Below are positions 41,872 to 50,589 of a stretch of 64,000 nt of DNA, one piece after another; the first letter of the stretch is position 1; the number at the start of each line of letters is the position of its first letter. Location of the stretch: the NCBI GenBank assembly GCA_036651815.1, contig JAVVXB010000010.1, positions 22,128 to 86,127 of the forward strand, written 5' to 3'. The translations under genes were made by a program, and so were the position numbers. Source of the stretch: JAVVXB01 sp036651815. GTDB taxonomy: Bacteria > Bacillota > Clostridia > Christensenellales > CAG-138. The notes beneath the pieces are model-generated. The model saw only the letters and a program-made list of their open reading frames with translations, was not told where the DNA came from and did not search any database.

Positions 41872-43575
41872 ATGGCAATGGACGGACTGGCTCTCCGGGC
41901 GATTGTTGCGGAGCTGCAGCCGCTGGTAAACGGCAAGATTGATAAGATTCAGCAGCCTGAGAAAGACCTGCTGTTGTTCACCGTGCGTAGCGAACGCAGC
42001 AATGTCAAACTGCTCATTCATACTCATGCCGAAAACGGACGCATACAACTGACCGGCCAGTCTTTTGACAATCCGCTGACCGCGCCTGCTTTTTGCATGT
42101 TGCTGCGCCGGCATCTACTTGGCGGCCGCATCGCATCCATCACGCAAGAAGGACCGGATCGCATCTGCACGTTGTCCGTTTCTGCCCGCAACGAGTTGAT
42201 GGACAATGTACAGCTCCGGCTTGTAATCGAGCTGATGGGCAAACACGCCAATGTCATTCTTGTCGATGGAAACGGCGTTATTTTAGATTGTCTCAGGCAT
42301 ATCTCTCCTTCCGAAACAACGCTGCGCGTACTGTTGCCTGGTTTTTCCTATCAACCTGCACCCGTTCAGCCGAAGAAGAATCCGTTTACCGCTTCTGAGA
42401 TGGATTTTACAGAGGTATTTTCCACAGAAGGTTCCCCGATTCGCACACTGACAGATCAGTTTGAAGGAATCAGCAAGTCCAGCGCAACCATGCTTCTGGA
42501 TTGTTGTAGGGACGCACCCGCTCTCTGCCGTCTATTTGCGCAGTTTTCATGCGGCATGTTTTCTCCTGTGGTGCTGTATAACGATCTTTCCGAGCCAATT
42601 ACCGTGCTGCCCTTTGTACCGGTGGCCTCATTATCGACGGTTTGTATGCCTGCTGCCAGTATGTCGGAAGCCCTGGATCGTTTCTATATGGAACGTGATG
42701 CCACCGTACGCACCCGCAGACACGGATCAACGCTCAAGCGTACGGTGGAAAATGCGCTTGCCCGCGCGGAGCACAAGTACGTTTCCTTCCAAGAAGCGCT
42801 CACAAACGACGTCAAACTCGATTCCCTGCGTTTAAGTGGGGAACTGATTCTTGCCAACCTGCATGCTGCAAAGCCTGGCATGGCGCAGCTCGTTGCGCAA
42901 GATTACTATGCGGATCCGCCTGTGCCATGCATCATTGCTTTGGATGCTTCCATCAGTCCGCAGGAGAACGCCACCCGCTATTTTAAGCAATACCGCAAAG
43001 GCAAACTTGCCCGCGACTATGCGGCAGGTCAGGTGGAACTTGTAAAAAGTGAGATGCAATATCTCTCCAGCCTGCTCATCAGCATCGAGAACAGTGACAC
43101 GTTGGCAGAGCTGGATGAAATCCGCGAAGAATTAGTTGCACAAAAATATTTGAAACCCAGTAAAAAAGGCGGCAGAAAACAGTTTTCCCAGCAATCCAAG
43201 CCACTGTGCTACATATCCTCCGACGGAATCCTGCTTTACGTAGGTAAAAACAACCTTCAAAACGATCGGCTAACCTTGAAAACCGCCCAACCGGACAATT
43301 TTTGGCTGCACGCAAAAGGCATGCCCGGTTCGCACGTAATCATCGACTTCGATGGTTTACCGCCGGAACAGACTCTGCTGGAAGCCGCAATGTTGGCTGC
43401 ATTTTATTCCTCCGGCAAGACGGCGACCACGGTACCTATCGACTACACACCACGTAAATATCTCAAAAAGCCATCCGGAGCACGCCCCGGAATGGTTGTA
43501 TACTCAACCAATAAAACGCTCTTTGTCACACCCGACGCAAAAAGCATCAGCCAACTGAAGCAGCAGGGTTCTTAA
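41872..43575 (+). CDS. rqcH: NFACT ribosome quality-control factor RqcH
   Basis: 567 residues, the bacterial Rqc2/NEMF homologue that binds stalled 50S subunits and adds C-terminal alanine tails to nascent chains. NFACT-N region: MDGLALRAIVAELQPLVNGKIDKIQQP and ILDCLRHISPSE. A coiled coil follows (MQYLSSLLISIENSDTLAELDEIREEL), then the NFACT-R/DUF814 domain: ISSDGILLYVGKNNLQNDRLTLK, NFWLHAKGMPGSHVII and VDYTPRK-like YTPRKYLKKPSGARPG. Older annotations call it fibronectin-binding protein. Alanine tailing by RqcH uses tRNA-Ala, and two tRNA-Ala genes lie within 20 kb, but that is probably coincidence. Confidence 0.94.
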   Translation: MAMDGLALRAIVAELQPLVNGKIDKIQQPEKDLLLFTVRSERSNVKLLIHTHAENGRIQLTGQSFDNPLTAPAFCMLLRRHLLGGRIASITQEGPDRICTLSVSARNELMDNVQLRLVIELMGKHANVILVDGNGVILDCLRHISPSETTLRVLLPGFSYQPAPVQPKKNPFTASEMDFTEVFSTEGSPIRTLTDQFEGISKSSATMLLDCCRDAPALCRLFAQFSCGMFSPVVLYNDLSEPITVLPFVPVASLSTVCMPAASMSEALDRFYMERDATVRTRRHGSTLKRTVENALARAEHKYVSFQEALTNDVKLDSLRLSGELILANLHAAKPGMAQLVAQDYYADPPVPCIIALDASISPQENATRYFKQYRKGKLARDYAAGQVELVKSEMQYLSSLLISIENSDTLAELDEIREELVAQKYLKPSKKGGRKQFSQQSKPLCYISSDGILLYVGKNNLQNDRLTLKTAQPDNFWLHAKGMPGSHVIIDFDGLPPEQTLLEAAMLAAFYSSGKTATTVPIDYTPRKYLKKPSGARPGMVVYSTNKTLFVTPDAKSISQLKQQGS

Positions 43576-43708
43576 CATTCACCCTTTCCAGACCGCAGCA
43601 CAATCGGCTTGCCGCTCGGCAGCAACGAGTTTTGGCATATCAAAATCAATTTTACAATGATTAAAAATCTTGATATGCTTTACACTAATCAGCCGCATCT
43701 TCTTTTTA

Positions 43709-45901
43709 TTAGTTGCAAAAAAATGAAATAACTCGCGCAATTGGATTCTCGGAAAAAACGCTCTTGATATTTTTATTTTCCGTGAATATAATAGAATTAT
43801 CAGTAGAGGACGGAATATATTTCCGCGCATCCCCAACAACCATGTTGAGTAGCTTTTCTACGGATATAGAAGATCTCGGTGCGACGTGCACGCTCTGTTG
43901 GATTTTTCCTTCATCGGTTACGTCTGCAACACCGAGATTTTCTATTGATTCCAATTCAAGTATTCTCGAATCGTAAAGTTTATTGACCCTCCCTCCTTCT
44001 TTTGATCGCTCCAAGTACGACATTATGTTTGATGGAATCTGAACCTTGTTCCCATCGATAGACTTTATTGTTAGCTTTACAGGCATCATCCTATTTTTCT
44101 CTGAAACTGCTCCAAAGAACGTATAGGTCCCTTCCAGCCCACTTTTTGCGTTCTCATTGTTACGCAGCGGATTCCTTCCTGTAAACACGGCTTCCTCAAT
44201 GATCTTGGGAAGTACTTCAATTTGCATCGTTTTGAGTATGCCAGGATTGCTCATAAGTTTCCGTATAAAATTCTGCGGAATAAAAATTGCTTCTCCTGTG
44301 TCTCTGTTGATATACGGCTTACTCAAAAAATCTGCATCACTGTATCGTTCTGAAAGTTCTTTGTTCCCATCATGTTTAGCAGGAGAAACAAGTTCAACAA
44401 CTTGGATATCCGGTTTTTTTATAATCTGCTCATATGTTGGATTTTGTGGTGTTACATCCGCAAGAGAAAATTGCACCGCGTCCTGATTGTAACCGTCGGC
44501 GCTGTTTACAGCCATCTGTACGTCAATGTCATATTCTTGCTCCGCATCACAGGCAAGCGCTTCCTTGATTGCCCTCGCTGCTTGATCTGCAACCGAATTC
44601 GAAACGCCGATATTTTTATAAATCGTTTCATCACCGGTTTGCTCAGTATACATGGCAGCGCCGAACAGATCGCAGGCAAACTCCGTCTTGAGCTGTTCCA
44701 GATCCTCCTGCGGATTCTCCCCCCGCACACTGGTAATGCTCTCCTGCCGCTTTTTCACATATCCCATGAAATCATCATTCGTGATGCTGTCATCCTTCAT
44801 GAGGCTGGATATCGCTTTGAGAATTTCCGGCATGCTGTGCGCGTCCTCATGCCCCGCGTGAAACACCGTGCATAACCCGCTATCCTTAACATAATGGCGT
44901 CCGCTCCAGGTAAAGCCAAACGGAACCTTTTCGTTTTCGGAAGCATATAAAAAGACGTCACGACCGGTGACGTCCCGAAGATTATCCAATTGTTCTTGAA
45001 CCTCTGGCGCGACGTTATCCGCTTCCTGAATGTCCGAAACGGATATCTTTTGGCCGTTCTTTGCATTGAAGTCCTTTACGGCTGCTTCAATATCCTGTGT
45101 CCCGCTCTTGGACGCGCTTAAACGCCTCTCTGGTCTTTGTACGCCTGTATGAGCTGTTGCCGCTTTTCCATATCCTCCGGCGTTTCCTCTTCCTGCAAAG
45201 CCCTGAGTTGCTCGATGTGCTGTTGCCGCTTTTCCAGGCTCTCCGTCGTTCCCTCGCCAAACAAGGCCTTTAGCTCCTCGATCAGCCGCCGCTTCTCGCC
45301 CCGTTTCTTGATTGTCTGTTTCAATTGTTCGTATATCTTCTTGCGTTCCGGGTCCGTTATCGGACTCGGTTCCCACGGATTGTCCCGAAAAGACTCCGCG
45401 AACGCGCTGGGCACCCAAATATGATTCTTTTCCTCCATCGGTATTTCCTCCATTTGCCAAATTATCGGTTGCGCCGCTGTTGATTGGTTCTATCGTAACA
45501 TCCGAAACAGCCGGTGTAAAGCGCTTATTTCCGTTATCGGCCGGTATCCCCATGGCATGCATTATGTCCATGTCCGTCCCCAATTTCCCCTGCGCTGTCT
45601 CCGTGGCTAGCTTCGCGCCGTTCGTAATCTCCTGTGCAAGCTGCTGCTGGTATTTTACCTCCTGCGGTATCATGCCCTGCAACACCTTGGCTTTTTCCAG
45701 AACGCTATCTTGCAGAGGAACAAGCTTTTGCTCATACTCCACCTTGTTTGCGTTGCTTTCCGCCTTTACTACATCATATGCAGAAGAGTATTCCTGCATG
45801 GCGTTTGTCAGCTTCTCTAGCGCTACTTTATGCCCTTGCAGCTTTCGCGCTTTATCCAGCCATGCAGATCCTGCGTAATCGGATTTTCGGTATAAACTAT
45901 A
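43709..45901 (-). CDS. Phage/ICE large polyvalent protein, 5'-truncated, with zincin motif
   Basis: The frame stays open to 46072, but beyond about 45901 it runs through the tRNA-Ala promoter and tRNA itself, so the true N-terminus is missing. Visible order: a helical region (KARKLQGHKVALEKLTNAMQEY); a Gly/Ala-rich linker with an imperfect repeat (RGNDGEPGKAATAH and RGNAGGYGKAATAH); a probable metallopeptidase domain with HEDAH (encoded near 44840-44851) and a downstream glutamate in TEFACDLFG, the HExxH...E zincin pattern; and a C-terminal domain (YINRDTGEAIFIPQ, EVLPKIIEEAVFTGR) like the polyvalent-protein-associated domains of phages and conjugative elements. The function in the living cell is doubtful because of the truncation. 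Confidence 0.6.
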   Translation of the reverse strand, partial: YSLYRKSDYAGSAWLDKARKLQGHKVALEKLTNAMQEYSSAYDVVKAESNANKVEYEQKLVPLQDSVLEKAKVLQGMIPQEVKYQQQLAQEITNGAKLATETAQGKLGTDMDIMHAMGIPADNGNKRFTPAVSDVTIEPINSGATDNLANGGNTDGGKESYLGAQRVRGVFSGQSVGTESDNGPGTQEDIRTIETDNQETGREAAADRGAKGLVWRGNDGEPGKAATAHRATQGFAGRGNAGGYGKAATAHTGVQRPERRLSASKSGTQDIEAAVKDFNAKNGQKISVSDIQEADNVAPEVQEQLDNLRDVTGRDVFLYASENEKVPFGFTWSGRHYVKDSGLCTVFHAGHEDAHSMPEILKAISSLMKDDSITNDDFMGYVKKRQESITSVRGENPQEDLEQLKTEFACDLFGAAMYTEQTGDETIYKNIGVSNSVADQAARAIKEALACDAEQEYDIDVQMAVNSADGYNQDAVQFSLADVTPQNPTYEQIIKKPDIQVVELVSPAKHDGNKELSERYSDADFLSKPYINRDTGEAIFIPQNFIRKLMSNPGILKTMQIEVLPKIIEEAVFTGRNPLRNNENAKSGLEGTYTFFGAVSEKNRMMPVKLTIKSIDGNKVQIPSNIMSYLERSKEGGRVNKLYDSRILELESIENLGVADVTDEGKIQQSVHVAPRSSISVEKLLNMVVGDARKYIPSSTDNSIIFTENKNIKSVFSENPIARVISFFCN
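45118..45438 (-). CDS. Nested out-of-frame ORF, charged coiled coil, strong ribosome-binding site
   Basis: 106 codons from ATG 45438 with GGAGG 8 bases upstream, in a different frame from the polyvalent protein that covers the same DNA. It reads MEEKNHIWVPSAF, WEPSPITDPERKKIYEQLKQ and a Glu/Lys/Gln-rich repeat (SLEKRQQHIEQLRALQEEE, DMEKRQQLIQAYKDQ). The repeat exists in both frames because the DNA itself is repeated. It could be a true overlapping gene, or the correct local frame of a gene that has been frameshifted twice. Confidence 0.4.
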   Translation of the reverse strand: MEEKNHIWVPSAFAESFRDNPWEPSPITDPERKKIYEQLKQTIKKRGEKRRLIEELKALFGEGTTESLEKRQQHIEQLRALQEEETPEDMEKRQQLIQAYKDQRGV

Positions 45902-45909
45902 AAATCCAC

Positions 45910-45938
45910 TTGCATTTTCCGCATTGGTATTGTATAGT
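45910..45938 (+). promoter_or_regulatory. Promoter of tRNA-Ala(CGC)
   Basis: TTGCAT (45910-45915), 17-base spacer, TATAGT (45933-45938), 13 bases before the first base of the tRNA. Confidence 0.7.
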
Positions 45939-45951
45939 ATTGATGCGATCT

Positions 45952-46027
45952 GGGGCATTAGCACAGTTGGTAGCGCGCAACGTTCGCAATGTTGAGGTCG
46001 GGGGTTCGAATCCCCCATGCTCCACCA
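45952..46027 (+). tRNA. tRNA-Ala (anticodon CGC)
   Basis: 76 bases with encoded CCA. The acceptor stem GGGGCAT/ATGCTCC has the G3-U70 pair that identifies alanine tRNAs. The anticodon stem CAACG/TGTTG encloses the loop TTCGCAA, giving anticodon CGC. The T-arm is GGGGGTTCGAATCCCCC. It has its own promoter and terminator. Confidence 0.93.
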
Positions 46028-46032
46028 AAATT

Positions 46033-46064
46033 CCGAAAACCTTAATTGGTTTTCGGATTTTTTT
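46033..46064 (+). terminator. Rho-independent terminator after tRNA-Ala(CGC)
   Basis: CCGAAAACC, loop TTAATT, GGTTTTCGG and ATTTTTTT. Confidence 0.9.
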
Positions 46065-46278
46065 ATATTCACAAGGTTCTTCCACCGCGGGGCACGCGGC
46101 GGAAGCTAGCGCCAGCGGGCGCTTCGTAACCGTCTAAGGTTTGGCGGTTTTTTCATGTCCGCGAAACCCTGTTTTTTGCCCTGTGATGGCCGCAGCCTAG
46201 TCCAGCGAGCCGTCTCCCGGCGAGTCGGACCAGTGCGTCGGTGTTGTTCATAAAACTGCCAGTGCATCGCCTGTTTCC

Positions 46279-47058
46279 TCATGTTGCCGATAGGTCTTTG
46301 GCTTTGCCGTCCACCCCGATAAATTGCTCATAAGAGATATTGAATTGAATGTCCATCTTGTAGTCGCTATGCACGGTAACCCGGCGAATCAATTCGGATG
46401 CGATCATCTTCTTGACGGGAAGTTCCGCGCTGTCGTACAGGACGCTCCAGCTTTGGAGTTGTCCAAGTTGTTTTGTCATCTGCACGGTCAGCGCGTCCAC
46501 GTCCCCTGCGCTCTCATAAGCCGCCTTGTATCGTTCCGTGGCATCCGCTACCCGTTTCTCTGCGGCGCGAAGCATCTCGGTCAATACGCTTTGGGGCAAC
46601 GCGCTCTCTCCACGAATGACGCGCAGCATTTCTTCCTTTAGCTCGTTCATCTCCGCAGTCGCGGCGTCCAGTTCCTGCTTGGCGCTTTTTTGCACCGCTT
46701 CACATTCCGCGATCTTTGCGGCGCATTGCATTTTTACCAACGGCTCGGCGGGGATGCCTTGAAGCCTTGCAAAAATGTCATGCAAGAGTTTGTCGATCAC
46801 ATCGTCGATCTTCTTACCGGCGATTGGGAGATTTTCAGAGATATCTTCCACTTCACCAAAATTGCGTGCATGTTCTTTAACCCGTTGACTCGCTGATTTA
46901 TATCCATCTGTTTCGCGCAAATATGCCCTTGCATTAGCGAGAGCGTCTTTCTCGTTATCGCCGAGATCAACGAAGTCTTTGGCGGTTTCACGAACCGCAA
47001 TATTCCACTGCTGTAGCTTTTGTACGTCCGCCCCATTAAGATAATTTCGCCCTATCAC
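46279..47058 (-). pseudogene. Large serine recombinase C-terminal fragment fused to foreign N-terminus
   Basis: From about residue 78 the frame matches the C-terminal coiled-coil and tail of large serine recombinases of phages and ICEs (KIDDVIDKLLHDIFARLQGI, LDAATAEMNELKEEMLRVI, VKKMIASELIRRVTVHSDY, FNISYEQFIG). The catalytic serine domain and zinc-ribbon parts are absent. The first 75 residues (YLNGADVQKLQQWNIAVRETAKDFVDLG) resemble phage/ICE polyvalent-protein sequence instead. The frame is thus a junction of two genes made by deletion. It lies downstream of the tRNA-Ala 3' end, a common integration site for mobile elements. Confidence 0.75.
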
Positions 47059-47156
47059 TCCATTCGGAACATCTTTGCCTATGTTGAATAACTAATAAGT
47101 GTCACAATATTATCAAGAGAGATATGGACAATATAAAATCAAAAAGAGGTGAGCGT

Positions 47157-47578
47157 ATGAAGATATTTCTGATGTGCTGCCCAAAATGTGGGAACATCAA
47201 AGCTGGACAAGATGGATGCATATCACTATGCGAATTATGCGGAACACAACAAGCCGTTGCTTACGAAATTGGGGACAAACAAGACATGTTCAGATTTCGG
47301 ATAGAGAATAAAGCGCCTGATATTTATCCAATGATCCGCGAACAATACTGCAAAACAGCAGCCAATTCGATCAAGAATCTTGGGATAGAAGAATAGAGCG
47401 CAATAAAGAACCGTTGCCAGAACCAGAAAAGCCGCAGGTTCATTGCATCGCCTGTGGCAGTGCGAATGTGGACAAAATATCTGGCTTGGAACGCGCAGGA
47501 AGCGTAGCTATGTGGGGGTTATTCTCAAAGAAAACTAATAAGTCTTTTAAGTGCAAAGACTGTGGCATGACATTCTAG
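47157..47578 (+). pseudogene. Double zinc-ribbon protein, frameshifted
   Basis: ATG 47157 follows AGAGGTGAG and encodes MKIFLMCCPKCGN...CELCGTQQ, ending at TAG 47394. From about 47385 the +2 frame continues RRIERNKEPLPEPEKPQVHC then IACGSANVDKIS and KSFKCKDCGMTF to TAG 47576. The second half is the well-known zinc ribbon found at the C-terminus of many small phage and Firmicutes proteins. One frameshift therefore splits an otherwise complete 140-residue gene. Each ribbon has CxxC pairs. Confidence 0.65.
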
Positions 47579-47728
47579 GGAAACTCTATTGACAACGTAT
47601 CAATGACGGATTCCAATATCATCCCAGACCGCAACCGCTCCTCGATGTATTCTTTTGTTTCTTCTGAGAGGCTAACGCTTATTAAGGCCAACGAGTATCA
47701 CCATCTATCAAACATAATGGAGGTATTT

Positions 47729-47947
47729 ATGGACATAAAAGCTACGATTAAAGTATCATGCCCAAAGTGCAAAACAGAATACGACCACAACTACACGGCA
47801 GACGATTTCAAGAGCACAAAGCCAGTAACTTTCACATGCCGAAAATGTGGCTACACTGAGACGAAAAGCGGAAAGGCGTACATGCAAGATTTTAAAGACG
47901 TTATAGCTAAACAGTGGGAGAAAGAGATATTGAAAAAGCTGAAGTAG
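47729..47947 (+). CDS. Small zinc-ribbon protein
   Basis: 72 residues from ATG 47729 with GGAGG 5 bases upstream. Two CxxC knuckles (VSCPKCKTEYDH, FTCRKCGYTET) and a charged C-terminal helix (YMQDFKDVIAKQWEKEILKK). The longer frame from 47603 is not supported. A third, more degraded zinc-ribbon piece (VPRFPTCGSTDVKPP, about 48030-48100) follows. The role is unknown. Proteins of this kind often travel with mobile elements. Confidence 0.65.
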   Translation: MDIKATIKVSCPKCKTEYDHNYTADDFKSTKPVTFTCRKCGYTETKSGKAYMQDFKDVIAKQWEKEILKKLK

Positions 47948-48122
47948 TAGCTCCCAGTTTGATCAAGCTGCATGGGATCGCAGAGTCACATTTGGCGACG
48001 GGAATATACAGAGCAAGAAGGATGAGCAGGCCAACGTACCACGTTTCCCAACATGTGGCAGCACAGATGTCAAGCCCCCAAAAACCTGTCCAGACTGAAT
48101 GTTAGTAAAACAACAATCCTTA

Positions 48123-48233
48123 AACCGCTTGTTACCTGCTTATCCGCTCGGCATTGCGGGGTCAAGGGCGGCGCAGCCGCTTGTGAAACCCTTGACGCCG
48201 TAAGGCAGTGTGGATATCCTGCATCAAGCGGTT
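48123..48233. repeat. Long imperfect palindrome (about 110 bases)
   Basis: AACCGCTTG (48123-48131) pairs with CAAGCGGTT (48225-48233). Inside, GGTCAAGGG pairs with CCCTTGAC(G)CC and the intervening stretches pair imperfectly, giving arms of roughly 45-50 bases around a GC-rich tip (GGCGCAGCC). The right arm contains the stop codon of the IS3 transposase. It may be the terminal structure of the IS, a MITE-like element or a strong RNA hairpin. Confidence 0.6.
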
Positions 48234-48905
48234 AGAGGAATGATCGTCTGAGGGGCGGGTGGTCTACCACCACCCAAGCTACCGTGTGGCCGGACTTGGT
48301 TGTAATAGCGTACCCAACGCTTTGTCAGAACTTGTACTTCATACATGTTTGTAAAAAGCGCTCCATTTAGAAATTCATCCCTCATTCGAGAATTGAAGCT
48401 TTCAATATATCCGTTTTCCCATGGGCTGCCAGGTTCTATGTAAGCTGCCGTAATGCCCAGATCTCCAAGCCATTTGCGGATCGTATTTGCTGTAAACTCG
48501 CTGCCGTTGTCACTGCGAAGGTAAATCGGCACTCCTTTCTGCAGCATGAAATCGGATAAACTCTCGATGACATCGTGGTTGCGCCAGTTTCTCTTTGGCA
48601 CACGCGCCAGGCATTCACGGATACTTTCAGCCAGTATATTCAGAAGACGGATCTTTCGTTCGTCCATGGTGCGATCCACTACGAAATCACAGCTCCATAA
48701 GTGGTTATTATGCTCCGCCCGCAGCCAGACACAGCTTCCACCCGTCAGTCAAAGGCAACGTTTCTTCTGCCGCTTTTGCGGCAGCTTGAGACCTTCTTTA
48801 CGCCAAATCCGCTCTACGCGCTAGTGTTTTACTATATAACCCTTATTACGAAGCGATGCCGTTACCTTCCGATAGCCGACGTTCCTTCTCTTGCGGGCTT
48901 CCGTT
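48224..48905 (-). mobile_element. IS3-family transposase (OrfB) remnant with two nonsense codons
   Basis: The intact part (48224-48679) is the end of the rve catalytic core: YLRSDNGSEFTANTIRKWL, AYIEPGSPWENGYIESFNSRMRDEFL and YNQVRPHGSLGG (the last Asp and Glu of the DDE triad). In the same frame upstream come NHLWSCDFVVDRT, then TGA (48749-48751) where homologues have Trp, then RVERIWRKEGLKLP, then TAG (48821-48823) where homologues have Lys, then NVGYRKVTASLRNKG. OrfA was not found. The element is a dead, old copy. Confidence 0.85.
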
Positions 48906-48997
48906 CTTTCTTGCCATATGGGTTCCCTCCATGATGGGGCTTCCATTCCATGCCATATTACAGGGTAACACATCATTTCGGATAGTCTCGATGATTC

Positions 48998-50446
48998 TTA
49001 GTCCGCTCGCTTCATCTGTTTTTTACTTTGATACATTTTATTATCGGCGGCTTTGAAAAGTTGATTTATCGTGTCTTTTCGCCCTGCTTCCAAAAACGCA
49101 TATCCAAATGCAGCGCTCATGGAAATGCCGCCGTCTTTTTTCTGAAGCTCAATGGCTTGTAACAAGTCATCCCAGCATTTCAAAACAGTTTCTTCTGTCA
49201 AATTTATAAAGATAAGCGCGAATTCATCACCACCAATGCGGAATACGGGGCAGTGCGGAAACGCATGACATAACATTGCGGAAAAGCTCTTGAGGTACGC
49301 GTCTCCTGCTTGATGACCATATCGGTCGTTGGTTGCCTTTAATTGGTTTAAATCACAGATGCCAATGCCGAAGTTTTGATAACTACCCAGCTTTTGCGCA
49401 CAGACGAAGATTGCGCGCTCATAACTAGTACGGTTTCTAATTCCTGTCAATTGATCTGTTTCCGCAAAACAAATGAGCTGATTGTCATATTTTTTAATGA
49501 TTTTAGTTGTAATTATGATGACTACAACCACCACGAGAAACAGGAAAACCAAGTCTAAAGCAAGCTGTGCAAAGAGTTTGGCGGCAAAATCTTCAACATT
49601 TTTTTCAACGACAAGATACCAGTTCAGATTAGGAACATACCTTGTAATGATATATCCATCGGCAGTGCTGCTGTGATACCATCGTTGATTCGGGTGAGCA
49701 GTATTATCACCGATCGCGCCTGACATATCATGAAAAATTGGATTATTAAAGAGATTGACCTGTTCAAATTCGGTCAGCGTTGAAGAAAGCTGGATGTTTC
49801 CCTTGACATCAATTAAATAGGCATGGATTCCGTAGTTTGTTTCATTTTCTGATAAAAACTGTTGAATATAGGGAGTCTCCATTCCTACCCCGACAATGCC
49901 GATAATATTATTGTTTTCGTCGTAAAGCTTACAGTTGACAAATATAGTGATGACATCGTTTTTCGTCTCATCGTTATCTACATTCAAAGAGCAATCCGAC
50001 GAATCTGCAAGAAAATCAAAATACCATTGATTCTCCGGGTTGTTCGGGGTCATCACTCGATCGATTCCGTTTTTATAATGGTAATAATTACCCGTTTTTA
50101 CAGAGACAAGAAAGACAGAATCAAATTGATATTTTTGCTGATAAGAAGCCAGATATTTCGTCATTGTGCATAGCGAATTTTCAGATAATCCACCGATTGC
50201 TTCTTTATTCATAAAATCGCGCAAGAAAGTGTCATGTGCCATTGTAATCGACACATTGATCGGGCGATCCATGAGATTGTTGATGTTAACAAATATATTT
50301 TCCGAGGTTAATTCCGACACCGCTTCAACATCCTTGCGAAACAGCGACTGAAACGAGAGAATCGAAGAAATAACCGACAGAACAAATCCAACGACAATAA
50401 TCGAAGAAATGGTTAGGGTCACGGTAAAACGGTTTTTATTCACCAC
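48998..50446 (-). CDS. Membrane-bound diguanylate cyclase (dCache sensor + GGDEF)
   Basis: A 482-residue enzyme. N-terminal membrane helix (about residues 9-32, IIVVGFVLSVISSILSF), an extracytoplasmic double-Cache sensor (YHYKNGIDRVMTPNNPENQWYF, GVGMETPYIQQFL), a second helix (DLVFLFLVVVVVIIITT) and a GGDEF domain with intact active site GGDEFALIF and DLNQLKATNDRYGHQAGD. It should make cyclic di-GMP in response to an external signal. It is intact although flanked on both sides by dead transposase genes, which suggests selection or recent arrival. Confidence 0.93.
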   Translation of the reverse strand: MVNKNRFTVTLTISSIIVVGFVLSVISSILSFQSLFRKDVEAVSELTSENIFVNINNLMDRPINVSITMAHDTFLRDFMNKEAIGGLSENSLCTMTKYLASYQQKYQFDSVFLVSVKTGNYYHYKNGIDRVMTPNNPENQWYFDFLADSSDCSLNVDNDETKNDVITIFVNCKLYDENNNIIGIVGVGMETPYIQQFLSENETNYGIHAYLIDVKGNIQLSSTLTEFEQVNLFNNPIFHDMSGAIGDNTAHPNQRWYHSSTADGYIITRYVPNLNWYLVVEKNVEDFAAKLFAQLALDLVFLFLVVVVVIIITTKIIKKYDNQLICFAETDQLTGIRNRTSYERAIFVCAQKLGSYQNFGIGICDLNQLKATNDRYGHQAGDAYLKSFSAMLCHAFPHCPVFRIGGDEFALIFINLTEETVLKCWDDLLQAIELQKKDGGISMSAAFGYAFLEAGRKDTINQLFKAADNKMYQSKKQMKRAD

Positions 50447-50541
50447 GCATAATCCTCGCTATTCTGGAGTGCAGTCTTTGGCAAGCATATTCCATTTTTC
50501 GGATTTGCGTGTCAACTGAATTTATGATCTATTTTTCTATT

Positions 50542-50558
50542 GTATCATGACATGATAC
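50542..50558. promoter_or_regulatory. Palindrome GTATCATG-A-CATGATAC upstream of the diguanylate cyclase
   Basis: A perfect 8-base inverted repeat around one base, about 95 bases upstream of the GGDEF gene in a very AT-rich region. It is a plausible operator. The cognate regulator is unknown. Confidence 0.4.
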
Positions 50559-50589
50559 TAGATATAAAGAAAAATCTGTTGGAATAGTA

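Noticed and set aside
43995..45880. Plus-strand frames opposite the polyvalent protein (for example 45312-45878)
   Set aside because: Shadows of the minus-strand coding DNA, Ser/Cys-rich and without ribosome-binding sites.
45902..46072. N-terminal extension of the polyvalent protein (WWSMGDSNPRPQHCE...)
   Set aside because: It is the reverse translation of the tRNA-Ala and its promoter, a common tRNA shadow, not protein.
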